A DNA stretch of 8,404 bases from Chryseobacterium sp. (GTDB taxonomy: Bacteria > Bacteroidota > Bacteroidia > Flavobacteriales > Weeksellaceae), in the NCBI GenBank assembly GCA_017989575.1, contig JAGNPP010000099.1, positions 1-8,404 of the forward strand, given 5' to 3'. The notes beneath the pieces are model-generated. The model was not told where the DNA came from. It did not search any database and worked only from the letters and a program-made list of their open reading frames with translations. Both the position numbers and the translations under genes were made by a program. Of this stretch, positions 1-8,163 are shown piece by piece. How positions within the stretch are numbered: position 1 is the stretch's first letter; every line of letters begins with the position of its first letter.

Positions 1-37
1 TTAAAATAATTTCGTAATTTTGAATGAGATTGTTCAT
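1..37 (-). CDS. transposase, first 12 codons only (left IS copy)
   Basis: An ATG on the minus strand at 37-35 opens a frame reading MNNLIQNYEIIL that runs off the window at base 1. It is identical to the start of the frame at 8367-8404. The start codon lies 89 bases inside the IS tip, a normal leader length for a small IS, and about 20 bases downstream of the expected transcription start of the promoter-like sequence at 62-93. With only 12 residues no catalytic motif can be seen, so the family (probably IS982) is tentative. Confidence 0.55.
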   Translation of the reverse strand, partial: MNNLIQNYEIIL

Positions 38-95
38 GTATTTAAGTGATTGGTAGTCAGGTAAATATACGATTTTTTAATCAAATGAACAATCT
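27..95. repeat. 11-bp inverted repeat enclosing the transposase leader (left copy)
   Basis: Arms AGATTGTTCAT (27-37) and ATGAACAATCT (85-95) are perfectly complementary and 47 bases apart. One arm contains the transposase start codon; the other lies upstream of the predicted transcription start. Only a transcript entering the IS from outside would contain both arms. The same pair exists in the right copy at 8309-8319 and 8367-8377. Confidence 0.6.
62..93 (-). promoter_or_regulatory. candidate transposase promoter in left IS copy
   Basis: On the minus strand ATTG (93-90) is followed after 20 bases by TATATTTA (69-62), which fits the Bacteroidota pattern of a -33 TTTG/TTG box and a -7 TAnnTTTG box with one mismatch in each. 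Transcription would start about 20 bases before the transposase ATG. It is the mirror image of the site in the right copy. The call is based on consensus only. Confidence 0.4.
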
Positions 96-113
96 TTTTT
101 CCTATATTTCTAA

Positions 114-1691
114 ATGCACAACGGGTTTATTAGTATTAAAATTGATGACGAAAATGCGCATAAATATAAACAATATTTTGATTGGGAAGAACATTTATAT
201 AGAATTCCCTCCCACAGATTATTGGCAATTCTTCGGGCTGAAGCGGAAGGATTTGTAAAAATCAAAATTGAGATTGAAAAAGAAGAATCTATAGACATCA
301 TAGAAAAAGCCATTCTTAAATCCAATAGTGATTGTGCCGATCAAATAAAACTGGCCATCCAAGACAGTTACAAAAGATTATTAGAACCAGCAATTTCAAA
401 TGAAATATTGCAACAAGCAAAACAAAAAGCAGATATAAAAGCCATTGAGATATTTTCAGAAAATCTAAAGCAATTGCTTCTCGCAGCGCCATTGGGCGAG
501 AAAAGAATTTTGGCTATAGATCCTGGTTACAAAAGTGGTTGTAAAATCGTTTGTCTGGATGAAAAGGGAGATCTGTTATACAATGAAACCATTTATCCAC
601 ACGCACCCCAAAATGAATCTGGCATGGCGATAAAGAAAATCCGATCCATGGTTAATGCATACCAAATAGAAGCAATTTCCATTGGAAACGGAACTGCAAG
701 CAGAGAAACAGAATTTTTAATAAAAAAAATAGCATTTGATAAACAACCGCCGCAGGTATTTATAGTTTCAGAAGCCGGTGCATCGGTGTATTCGGCGAGT
801 AAGATTGCCAGAGATGAATTTCCTAGTTTTGATGTTACGGTGCGCGGAGCAATTTCTATCGGCAGAAGATTGTCTGATCCTTTGGCGGAGCTCGTAAAGA
901 TAGAAGCAAAATCTATAGGTGTGGGACAATATCAGCATGATGTAGATCAAGCTAAACTAAAGACTGAACTGGATGCAACGGTGATGAAGTGTGTAAATGC
1001 GGTAGGAATTAATCTTAATACAGCAAGCAAATCTTTGCTTAGCTACGTTTCTGGAATTGGGGAAAAAATGGCAGAAAACATTGTGAATTATCGTGCAGAA
1101 AATGGTGCTTTTGCCGATCGCAAACAACTGAAAAAAGTTCCGCGTTTGGGAGAAAAAGCCTATCAACAAGCGGCAGCATTCGTAAGGGTATCCAATGCAA
1201 AAAATCCTTTAGACAATTCTGCAGTTCACCCAGAATCCTACAAAATAGTAGAAAAAATGGCGAAAGATTTGGGCTTAAAGACCGATGAGCTCATTGGTAA
1301 AAGAGAAATAATTCAAACCATTAAGCCAGAAAATTACATTTGCGATACGATTGGTATTTTAGGAATAAAAGATATTCTGAAAGAATTGGAAAAACCTGGT
1401 TTGGATCCGAGAAAAGCTGCAAAAGTTTTTGAATTTGATCCAAAGGTAAAATCCATTAAAAATTTGAAAATTGGGATGATTTTACCTGGAATCGTAAACA
1501 ACATTACGGCTTTTGGTTGCTTTGTGGATGTGGGGATAAAAGAAAGTGGCCTGGTTCATATTTCCCAATTGAAAGAAGGTTTTGTATCTGATGTAAATGA
1601 GGTGGTGAAACTGCATCAGCACGTACAAGTGAAAGTTACCGAAGTAGATGAGGCGCGGAAAAGGATTCAGTTGAGTATGATTATAGTCTAA
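114..1691 (+). CDS. tex: Tex, S1 RNA-binding transcriptional accessory protein, 5'-truncated by IS insertion
   Basis: Tex is a conserved cytoplasmic nucleic-acid-binding protein linked to transcription; family members are usually about 700-780 residues. Here 525 codons are open, and only those from 127 on are Tex. Aligned from memory with E. coli Tex (YhgF), the sequence begins near its residue 190-200, just before the conserved YFDWEE...IPSHR stretch (residues 21-34), so the N-terminal helical/HTH part is missing. What remains is intact: a YqgF/RNase H-like domain (about 130-260, with AIDPGYKSG at 134-142 and GNGTASRETE at 191-200), the GVGQYQHDV motif (269-277), helix-hairpin-helix repeats (about 294-358) and an S1 domain (about 453-523) ending near the stop. 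The ATG at 114 and codons MHNG are supplied by the IS tip, with an in-frame stop directly before it, so any product would be a short IS-Tex fusion without the N-terminus. The original start presumably lies beyond the IS. Tex is certain; whether this remnant is expressed is not. Confidence 0.93.
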   Translation: MHNGFISIKIDDENAHKYKQYFDWEEHLYRIPSHRLLAILRAEAEGFVKIKIEIEKEESIDIIEKAILKSNSDCADQIKLAIQDSYKRLLEPAISNEILQQAKQKADIKAIEIFSENLKQLLLAAPLGEKRILAIDPGYKSGCKIVCLDEKGDLLYNETIYPHAPQNESGMAIKKIRSMVNAYQIEAISIGNGTASRETEFLIKKIAFDKQPPQVFIVSEAGASVYSASKIARDEFPSFDVTVRGAISIGRRLSDPLAELVKIEAKSIGVGQYQHDVDQAKLKTELDATVMKCVNAVGINLNTASKSLLSYVSGIGEKMAENIVNYRAENGAFADRKQLKKVPRLGEKAYQQAAAFVRVSNAKNPLDNSAVHPESYKIVEKMAKDLGLKTDELIGKREIIQTIKPENYICDTIGILGIKDILKELEKPGLDPRKAAKVFEFDPKVKSIKNLKIGMILPGIVNNITAFGCFVDVGIKESGLVHISQLKEGFVSDVNEVVKLHQHVQVKVTEVDEARKRIQLSMIIV

Positions 1692-1733
1692 AGTAAATAT
1701 TAGAATACGGATGATGATGCTAATTTACTCCCA

Positions 1734-1776
1734 TTAAAAAAACCGTTTCAAATGTTTGAAACGGCTTTTTAAAAAA
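1734..1776. terminator. bidirectional intrinsic terminator between tex and the RND gene
   Basis: CCGTTTCAAA (1743-1752) and TTTGAAACGG (1755-1764) form a perfect dyad; a 9-bp stem with a four-base loop is realistic. It is followed by CTTTTT on the + strand, and preceded by a run of seven A (1736-1742) that reads as a T-run on the minus strand. It lies 51 bases after the tex stop and 30 bases after the stop of the RND gene, where the two convergent transcripts meet, so it probably terminates both. Confidence 0.88.
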
Positions 1777-1794
1777 TACTTAAGCAAAAGATAA

Positions 1795-4700
1795 TTATAA
1801 CTGATGTTTCGGAGTATATCCGTCTTCGCTTAATTCTTTTTGCTCATATTCTGCGATCATTTCTGCTTCAAAATCTATTTTTTTATCTTTCCCCATTCTT
1901 CTAAGCAAAGAATCAAAAAGTGAATAAACCACGGGAACAATGATTAATGTTAGGAATAAGGAAGAGGTTAATCCGCCAATTATCACCCAAGCTAAACCGT
2001 TGTTCATTTCTGCGCCCGCTCCTTTTGCCAAGGCGATGGGAAGCATCCCAAAAATCATTGCAATGGTGGTCATCAAAATAGGACGAAGCCTTGCATGATT
2101 CGCCTGAATTAATGCATCGTGCGTACTTGCGCCGGCTGCTTTTCGCATATTGGTAAAATCTACAATCATAATCGCATTTTTTGCCACCAGACCAATCAAC
2201 ATAATCATTCCTAACATAGTAAAAATGTTTAATGAGTTATTGGTTAATGCTAGAATTACCATTACTCCAATCAATGCTAAAGGAATAGAAAATAGTACTA
2301 CAAATGGATATACAAAGCTGTCGTATAAAGCTACCATTACCAAATAAACCAGAATAATAGCGGCTAATAACGCAATTCCTAAACTTCCGAAACCTTCTGT
2401 CTGATTTTCCATATCGCCACTCCAAATATAATTGACACCGGCTGGTTTAGTTTCTGCATTGTCCATAAATTGTGCAGACCACTCATTGGCAACGTCTCCC
2501 ACAGGACGACCAACTACTTTGGAAAGTACTTTTACAGAAGGAGATTTATCTCTTCGCTGCAGTAAACTTGGCCCAGAACTCATATCTACATTTGCGAACT
2601 GGCTCAGCCGGATTTGTTCTCCTTTATTATTGGTAAACATTAAATTTCTTACATCTTCAATGGATTGTCTATTGGCATCTGCAAAACGGATATTGATGTC
2701 ATATTCATATTCTCCAGCCCTATATTTTCCGTCTGTATTTCCATTAAATGCGGTTTGCATTGCCATACCAACGTTTGAAAGATTTAAACCTAACGCAGAC
2801 ATTTTATCACGGTCGATATTTACCCGAACTTCCGGACTTCCGGTATCGGTGGACAATTCTGCATCTACAGATCCGGGAACTTTTTTCAGTAGTTCTAAGA
2901 TTCTGTTGGCTTCTTTGTTTGCTGTTTCGTTATCTGCAGCAGTTACTACCATTTCGATGGGACTTTGATCTGCTCCCATTAATCCGATAGGTGCAGTTTT
3001 AAATTCTACACCGGTAAATTTTTCTTCCAGATCTCTTTTGATTTTTGCCGACATAATATCGGTACTCTCATCACGTTCTGATTTATCATTTAAAATTACC
3101 TGAACTTCAGACTGGTATGCGGTTGCCTGCGCTCCACCAAAGCCTGAAGATTGCTGACCCACAGTGGTAATTAAGTTGACAACATTTGGATTATCTCTTA
3201 AATATTTTTCCACATTTAAAGTAACCTGATTTGTTTTTTCAATGGTTGCATCTTTTGGTAATTCCATTTGAACTAAGAATTGTCCACGATCCATTTTCGG
3301 GAAAAACTCCCCTCCTATAAATCCGAATACCACTAATAGACAAGAAGAGATCAGTATCACGAATGTTACTACCACAGTCATAATTCTTCTTAATCCAGTT
3401 TTTAAACACCATTCTAAAATATCGGTAATCCAGTGTGTAAATTTATCCAATTGCCCTTCAAACCAGAGGATGAATTTTTCAAAGGGATTTTTACCCGTCA
3501 AATGCACCACTTTCCCGAATCTTGAAGACAACCAGGGAATGATTGTAAAGGAAGTTAGTAGAGAAAATAAAGTCGCCATAACTACCGTGACACAGAACTG
3601 CGCCAAAATGTCTGACACCAAACCTGAACTCATAGCGATGGGTAAAAATACTACTACAATTACCAAAGTAATAGCAGTTACCGTAAAGCCGATTTCCGAG
3701 GCACCATCGTAGGCTGCGCGAATTCTGCTCTTACCCATTTCCATGTGACGGTACACATTTTCTAGAACTACAATGGCATCATCAACCAAAATACCAACCA
3801 CTAATGAAAGTCCCAATAAACTCATTAAGTTTAATGTATATCCCATTAAATACATTCCGATAAACGTTGCTACCAAAGAGATCGGAATAGAAACCATAAC
3901 GATAAATGCATTTCTAATGTTGTGAAGAAAGAGCAACATCACGATCGCCACTAAGATAATTGCAAGAAACAAATCAAAGAGTACGTGGTTGGCAGCATCG
4001 AGGGTAAAGTTTGTACTATCATCCACGATGGTTACAGCTAAACCCTGTATTGCGTAGTTTTTCACCACTTCCGCCATGGTTTCCTGAACACGTTCCGAAA
4101 CCGCTACTGCATTGGCATCAGACTGTTTTTTCACCTGCATCAAAATCGTAGGATTCTGATTATATCTTGCTATCTTATCAATATCTTTCTGCGTATCAAA
4201 AACCGTGGCAACATCTGAAAGCCTTACTTGGGCACCATTGCTCGAGGAAATAACCAGGTTATTCATCTCTTCAATAGATTGATACTTTCCAGATAATCTG
4301 ATGGTAGATTTTGTGGTTCTGGATTTTAAACTTCCCGTGGGAAAATCTAGATTGGAAGAGAGGATAGCCTGCTGAACATCAGAAATCGTAATTCCATAAC
4401 CCTGCAATTTTTTATCATCAATGCTTACCTGTATTTCACGCTCCTGGCCACCAACAAGATCTACCTGTGCAACTCCATTTACCCGGGAAAAAATAGGTTC
4501 TATTTTCTTATCTAATAAATCGTAAAGCTCCTTGTTATTGAGTTTATTACTCGAAATACTCATGGTCATAATCGGTAAATCATCCAATGAGAATTTATTT
4601 AATGAAGGTGCATCTGCGTCATCTGGCAATTCAGATAGAATGGCATTCACTTTACGTTGTGCATCATTGAGTGCATAATTCACATCCGCCCCAGTATTCA

Positions 4701-4983
4701 GCTGAACGAGAATTACGGAAAGACTTTCGTAAGAAGAGGATTCTACTTTTTTTACGTTTTCTAAAGACCCTACCGCATCTTCAATTTTTCTGGTCACTGA
4801 TGTTTCTACCTCACTTGGCGATGCTCCCGGATAAACCGTGGAGATGGTTACCATATTGGTTTCAAATTTCGGGATCAGCTCGTACCCCATCATGGAGTAG
4901 CTCAGAATTCCGCCTAATGTCAGAATCATAAATAATACGATAATGAGCGACGGTCTTTTAATTGATATTTCTGCTAACTTCAT
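1795..4983 (-). CDS. RND multidrug efflux transporter, HAE1 (AcrB-like) inner-membrane subunit
   Basis: This is the proton-driven inner-membrane pump of a tripartite system that exports drugs and other amphiphilic compounds. At 1062 residues it is full length for the HAE1 family. The N-terminal membrane helix (about 11-30) is followed by a first periplasmic porter/docking domain (about 35-330), helices 2-6 (about 335-485), helix 7 (about 533-556), a second periplasmic domain (about 560-865) and helices 8-12 (about 868-1025). The proton-relay residues are present: VDDAIVV in helix 4 gives D401 and D402, GLVAKNAIMIVDF in helix 10 gives K935, and RLRPILMT gives R965 and T972, matching AcrB D407/D408, K940, R971 and T978. 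The double Asp argues for HAE1 rather than a heavy-metal pump. GEFFPKMDRGQF (558-569) is another family hallmark. The charged C-terminal tail (about 1030-1062) is cytoplasmic. The start codon follows the adaptor stop by four bases, implying translational coupling. Substrates cannot be read from the sequence. Confidence 0.96.
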   Translation of the reverse strand: MKLAEISIKRPSLIIVLFMILTLGGILSYSMMGYELIPKFETNMVTISTVYPGASPSEVETSVTRKIEDAVGSLENVKKVESSSYESLSVILVQLNTGADVNYALNDAQRKVNAILSELPDDADAPSLNKFSLDDLPIMTMSISSNKLNNKELYDLLDKKIEPIFSRVNGVAQVDLVGGQEREIQVSIDDKKLQGYGITISDVQQAILSSNLDFPTGSLKSRTTKSTIRLSGKYQSIEEMNNLVISSSNGAQVRLSDVATVFDTQKDIDKIARYNQNPTILMQVKKQSDANAVAVSERVQETMAEVVKNYAIQGLAVTIVDDSTNFTLDAANHVLFDLFLAIILVAIVMLLFLHNIRNAFIVMVSIPISLVATFIGMYLMGYTLNLMSLLGLSLVVGILVDDAIVVLENVYRHMEMGKSRIRAAYDGASEIGFTVTAITLVIVVVFLPIAMSSGLVSDILAQFCVTVVMATLFSLLTSFTIIPWLSSRFGKVVHLTGKNPFEKFILWFEGQLDKFTHWITDILEWCLKTGLRRIMTVVVTFVILISSCLLVVFGFIGGEFFPKMDRGQFLVQMELPKDATIEKTNQVTLNVEKYLRDNPNVVNLITTVGQQSSGFGGAQATAYQSEVQVILNDKSERDESTDIMSAKIKRDLEEKFTGVEFKTAPIGLMGADQSPIEMVVTAADNETANKEANRILELLKKVPGSVDAELSTDTGSPEVRVNIDRDKMSALGLNLSNVGMAMQTAFNGNTDGKYRAGEYEYDINIRFADANRQSIEDVRNLMFTNNKGEQIRLSQFANVDMSSGPSLLQRRDKSPSVKVLSKVVGRPVGDVANEWSAQFMDNAETKPAGVNYIWSGDMENQTEGFGSLGIALLAAIILVYLVMVALYDSFVYPFVVLFSIPLALIGVMVILALTNNSLNIFTMLGMIMLIGLVAKNAIMIVDFTNMRKAAGASTHDALIQANHARLRPILMTTIAMIFGMLPIALAKGAGAEMNNGLAWVIIGGLTSSLFLTLIIVPVVYSLFDSLLRRMGKDKKIDFEAEMIAEYEQKELSEDGYTPKHQL

Positions 4984-4987
4984 TGTT

Positions 4988-6049
4988 CTACTTTACGATA
5001 TTAATTTTTGATCCGTTTTCTAAATTGATTTGTCCGCTAGTAATTACTTGCTCACCACCTTTTAATCCACTGATTATTTGTACTTTACCACCATACACTT
5101 TTCCAGTTTTCACGTTGATCATTTTCGCAGTTGCGTTGTGCACGATGAACAATTGTCCAGAACTTACTCCATTTACAAAAGCTTCTGCTGGAACCGTCAA
5201 CATATTTTGAGTTTCCACGCCATTATTGGTTTTAAACAATGCGGTACCATACATTCCCGCTTTTAACTGGCCGTTATTGGCTACTTCAATTTCTACTGGG
5301 AAATTCAATGAAGCATCACTTTTCGGAGCAATAAATGAAATTCTCCCGCTGAAAGTCTCTTCAGGCAAAACATTCACATTGATGGCAACATTTTGTCCAA
5401 TCTGTATTCTCCCGATCTGGCTTTCATCAACCAAAACCGATAATTTTACACTATTGATATTTACGATTTCAAATAATGGAGTACCCGGCGAAACAACCAT
5501 TCCTGGCTCAACCATTTTTTTATTAATGATTCCACTGATTCCCGCACGTACGCTGGTATCATTTACCCGAACACTTTGTGCTCGTACTGCAGACTGCATA
5601 TTTTTCAGTTGTAGTCTAGAGTTATCAACTTGCTGTTTGGTAACTCCGCCGGTTTTGTAAGCGTTTTCATACCGTTGATTATCGATGATTGCGTTTTGTA
5701 AATTATTTTGAGCCTGAGAAACATCTACCTCGATGGCATCTCTTTTAATAGTTGCTAAAACTTGGCCTGCACTCACTCTGGATCCTTCTCTTACCATTAC
5801 ATTCACAATTCTCCCAGAAATCTCCGCGGCTTGATTGGTTTCCTGTTTCGGGATAAAAGTTCCGTTTGCTGTATAATCCGTATTGATGTTTTCTCTTCCT
5901 ACTGTTACTACATTCACGTTAATCTTATCAACCTGTTTTGCAACTTCTGCCACTTCTTTCTTTTGATTTGCCTTGTTACTGGCAATTTTGTACGCTCCAA
6001 GACCAACGAGTATTAGTGCTACAACGATATATATTAAAGTTTTTTTCAT
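4988..6049 (-). CDS. efflux RND transporter periplasmic adaptor subunit (HlyD/MFP family)
   Basis: The adaptor bridges the RND pump and the outer-membrane channel. The protein has 353 residues, normal for the family. A single N-terminal hydrophobic segment (about 4-20) after MKK anchors it; there is no cysteine lipobox, so unlike AcrA of E. coli it should be held by a membrane helix or uncleaved signal rather than by lipid. The first half of the lipoyl domain is at about 73-101 (ISGRIVNVMVREGSRVSAGQ), a short alpha-helical hairpin at about 105-163, the second lipoyl half at about 165-197, then a beta-barrel domain (about 200-273) and the membrane-proximal domain (about 280-350). The short hairpin suits a pump working with a TolC-like channel. 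It is third in the operon, 55 bases after the channel gene and four bases before the RND gene. Confidence 0.95.
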   Translation of the reverse strand: MKKTLIYIVVALILVGLGAYKIASNKANQKKEVAEVAKQVDKINVNVVTVGRENINTDYTANGTFIPKQETNQAAEISGRIVNVMVREGSRVSAGQVLATIKRDAIEVDVSQAQNNLQNAIIDNQRYENAYKTGGVTKQQVDNSRLQLKNMQSAVRAQSVRVNDTSVRAGISGIINKKMVEPGMVVSPGTPLFEIVNINSVKLSVLVDESQIGRIQIGQNVAINVNVLPEETFSGRISFIAPKSDASLNFPVEIEVANNGQLKAGMYGTALFKTNNGVETQNMLTVPAEAFVNGVSSGQLFIVHNATAKMINVKTGKVYGGKVQIISGLKGGEQVITSGQINLENGSKINIVK

Positions 6050-6104
6050 TTGGAATAATTTTTTTAGGTCAAATTCAATCTTAATTCTAGATTTTCTTCT
6101 TCGT

Positions 6105-7454
6105 TTATTTTAGGTAAGTTTTTAGGTCTCCTTTGGCTTTATAATATTGCACTTCGGCAATTTTGTAATTTAAAATAGCGTTGCTATAATTGTTTTTTGC
6201 TTCTACCAAAGCGTTTTCTGCTTCCAAAAGTTCCGTTAGAGTGGCTAAACCATATTGGTAATTGCTTTTCGTATTTGCCGTTACTGTTTCTGCCAGTTCC
6301 ACATTAGCTTTTTGATTTTCTAATGCAGACAAGCTGTTTTCAATCTGAGATTTGGCATTTTGATAAGATAAATCTAAAGCAAGTTTAGTATCCATGATAT
6401 CAATATCCAATTTATCCAATTCAATTTGAGCCATTTCTACTCTCGCTTTTGTGGCAAAACCATTAAAAATAGGAATATTTACCCCTAAAGTAATTGCTGA
6501 ATAATCTGCCCAATACACTCCATTTTTTTGCCCATTTGTTAAAGGAAATTTATCTCCCAAACCTTGCCAACTATAATTGGCCGTTACATTCACGGTTGGA
6601 TAATATGCCGCTTCTACTGCCTGTTTGTTAAATTCTAACAACTGTTTTTGTTTATCTAATACCAAAATCTCGGTTCGATCTTCTGTACCTAATGTTTCTG
6701 CCAAAAGGTGCGGGGTAATTTCCATATCTCCCTTCACCAATTCGATATCTGTTTCTATGGGCATTCCCATATAGAATTTTAAAGCATTTTCAGCTTGATT
6801 GATATCGTTTTGCAACTGTTTGATAAGGGTAGAAATATTGGTGAGATTCACGTTCGTTCTATCCAGATCAATTTTTTTCGCCAAACCATTTTCAAACAAA
6901 CTCTTGATGATGTTTCTGGCTTTCTCTGTACTGGTAAAACTACTTTCTAAGGTTTCTTTTTTCTGCTGAATGGTGAAAACCTGAAAATAAGCATTAGAAA
7001 CTCTTTCAATAATTTGCTCCTCTGTCAACTGCGCATTAAGTTGATAAAATTCTTTCGTGGATTTTGCAGCTTTCAAGCCCACAAAAACCTGCTGGTTAAA
7101 AATTGCCTGGGACAGTTGCAACCCGCCACCTGCATTCCATTTTTGACCTAAGGAAATCAATTGGATATTACTTGGCCCACCGCTGAAAGCACCTGCATCT
7201 AAAGCAGTTGTTTGCAAAATCGGGTTGTAGGTGATGTTCCCAACACCATTTATTTGAGGTAATGCTCCAGATTTCGCTTCCATGATCTGGTAATCTGCGT
7301 TGCGAATATCTAATTTTGCTTTCTGCGCTTCTGCCTTATTTTGCAGAGCGTACTCGATGGCCTCCTTCAGGGTGACAATCTCTTGCCCTTTCAACCCTGT
7401 GATTGAAAACGCAAAAAAGACTGCTCCGAGAGCCATTTTTCTCCAATTGGTCAT
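6105..7454 (-). CDS. TolC-family outer-membrane efflux channel
   Basis: This is the outer-membrane exit duct of the pump. The 449-residue protein starts with a signal peptide: MTNWRK, a hydrophobic core at about 7-20, and probable cleavage near GLKG/QE (23-24). There is no lipobox cysteine, so it is not of the lipidated OprM type. The mature part shows the two-fold repeat of the family: each half has long heptad-rich helices (about 27-65 and 140-230 in the first, 263-285 and 335-445 in the second) joined by beta-strand segments at about 65-118 and 286-332. The second half has the typical VNIPIFNGF (325-333) and YGLATLTELLEAENALVEA (401-419) motifs. Met7 is a possible alternative start, but MTNWRK gives a better positively charged n-region. 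It follows tetR by 59 bases with no terminator or convincing promoter between, so it is probably co-transcribed. Confidence 0.94.
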   Translation of the reverse strand: MTNWRKMALGAVFFAFSITGLKGQEIVTLKEAIEYALQNKAEAQKAKLDIRNADYQIMEAKSGALPQINGVGNITYNPILQTTALDAGAFSGGPSNIQLISLGQKWNAGGGLQLSQAIFNQQVFVGLKAAKSTKEFYQLNAQLTEEQIIERVSNAYFQVFTIQQKKETLESSFTSTEKARNIIKSLFENGLAKKIDLDRTNVNLTNISTLIKQLQNDINQAENALKFYMGMPIETDIELVKGDMEITPHLLAETLGTEDRTEILVLDKQKQLLEFNKQAVEAAYYPTVNVTANYSWQGLGDKFPLTNGQKNGVYWADYSAITLGVNIPIFNGFATKARVEMAQIELDKLDIDIMDTKLALDLSYQNAKSQIENSLSALENQKANVELAETVTANTKSNYQYGLATLTELLEAENALVEAKNNYSNAILNYKIAEVQYYKAKGDLKTYLK

Positions 7455-7513
7455 TATAAATAATTGTTTTTTATTAAAAATTGAGTGGTAAGTTTTCTTT
7501 GAAAATTCCAGAT

Positions 7514-8122
7514 TTATTTTATTTTATGCTGAAAACTTTCTAAAACTTCTCTTCCTTTTGCCGTAGTTATTGAATTGATGTACATGATTAGAGCTTGGCG
7601 ATTATAATGTTCCCTATCGATGACTTTTGAATCAATGTATGGCGAACTGTCATAAGACATCACGAGTTGAAAGAATATTTTTGCATATATTTCTGCGTCG
7701 AAATCACCTCTATACAACCCCTGTTTTCGTCCTTTTTCAATATTATGCACCAGTACTTCTGAAAATTTTTCTGAAAAATTCAACATGTGCTTGTGAAAAA
7801 TTCCAGGGTAATATCTTAAAAGCTGGCGGATTAATATATTATCATTGCTGTGAGAAAGTTTTTCAATCTGTTCATCACGACAAATCATTCTTTCTACAGC
7901 GTTTTCTATATTTTCATCTAAAAATTGCAGTCTTTCAATGAGCTCTACCAACTTGTAGTAAAGTACTTCTTCAATCAGTTCTTCTTTATTTTTATATTTC
8001 TGATAAAGCGTTTTTTTTGAAATACCAAATTCTTTAGCGATATCATCCATCGTCAGTGTTTTCGCCCCATTTTCTATGAAGAGATCTGCTGCTTTGCACA
8101 AAAATTCTATGTTTTCTTCCAT
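7514..8122 (-). CDS. TetR/AcrR-family transcriptional regulator of the efflux operon
   Basis: This is a one-component DNA-binding repressor, presumably releasing its operator when a pump substrate binds. The protein has 202 residues, the usual length. The N-terminal TetR helix-turn-helix is clear at about 8-54: AADLFIENGAKTLTMDDIAK (11-30), then the recognition part FGISKKTLYQKYKNKEEL (32-49). The rest is an all-helical ligand-binding and dimerisation domain with no family-level sequence conservation that I recognise, so the ligand is unknown. It is the first gene of the operon and points the same way as the pump genes, rather than being divergent, so it most likely represses its own transcript together with the pump. 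The start at 8122 is the only Met before the HTH; the next Met (residue 26) would cut into the domain. The region between the -7 box and this ATG is only 11 bases long. Confidence 0.93.
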   Translation of the reverse strand: MEENIEFLCKAADLFIENGAKTLTMDDIAKEFGISKKTLYQKYKNKEELIEEVLYYKLVELIERLQFLDENIENAVERMICRDEQIEKLSHSNDNILIRQLLRYYPGIFHKHMLNFSEKFSEVLVHNIEKGRKQGLYRGDFDAEIYAKIFFQLVMSYDSSPYIDSKVIDREHYNRQALIMYINSITTAKGREVLESFQHKIK

Positions 8123-8133
8123 AATTTCGAGTG

Positions 8134-8163
8134 CAAATATACACCATAAAACTTAAAAACAAA
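8134..8163 (-). promoter_or_regulatory. promoter of the tetR-efflux operon
   Basis: Read on the minus strand, TTTG (8163-8160) is followed after 18 bases by TATATTTG (8141-8134), an exact match to the Bacteroidota sigma-factor consensus TTTG/TAnnTTTG. The expected start of transcription is about 5-8 bases downstream, leaving only a few bases before the tetR ATG at 8122. No other promoter of this quality was seen in the gaps between the operon's genes, so this one probably drives all four. Confidence 0.75.

Larger units (their letters stand above)
1..126 (-). mobile_element. 5' end of an insertion sequence, left copy (probable IS982 family), truncated by window edge
   Basis: This segment is the exact reverse complement of positions 8278-8403, with no mismatch over 126 bases; identity stops at 126/127 on this side and at 8278/8277 on the other, which defines the element's tip as ACCCGTTGTGCATTTAG read on the minus strand. 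From the tip inwards it carries an 89-base leader with a promoter-like sequence and then an ATG opening a transposase frame that leaves the window at base 1. The element has inserted into tex: Tex-coding sequence starts directly at 127. The family is an inference from the AC-starting tip and the start of the transposase (MNNLIQNYEIIL), which resembles flavobacterial IS982-type transposases; the catalytic part is not visible. Target duplications cannot be checked because the other end of the element lies outside the window. Confidence 0.8.

Noticed and set aside
103..110. TATATTTC as an outward IS promoter driving tex
   Set aside because: The -7-like box has no TTTG at the right distance (TCAA lies there), and transcription would begin at or past the ATG at 114. 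A fixed-distance -33 match is lacking, so it was not called.
46..258. 70-codon open frame crossing the IS end into tex
   Set aside because: It crosses from the IS leader into tex in a different frame from the Tex protein; it has no independent support.
2432..2968. 178-codon open frame on the + strand
   Set aside because: It lies wholly antisense to the RND gene, whose protein is unmistakable over this range; the translation shows no recognisable domain and is a frame shadow.
5226..5660. 144-codon open frame on the + strand opposite the adaptor gene
   Set aside because: It is a shadow of the adaptor coding sequence; the product is an irregular, Cys- and Pro-rich string with no family resemblance.
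7627..7941. 104-codon open frame antisense to tetR
   Set aside because: It overlaps the regulator completely, has no promoter-like upstream sequence and no recognisable domain.
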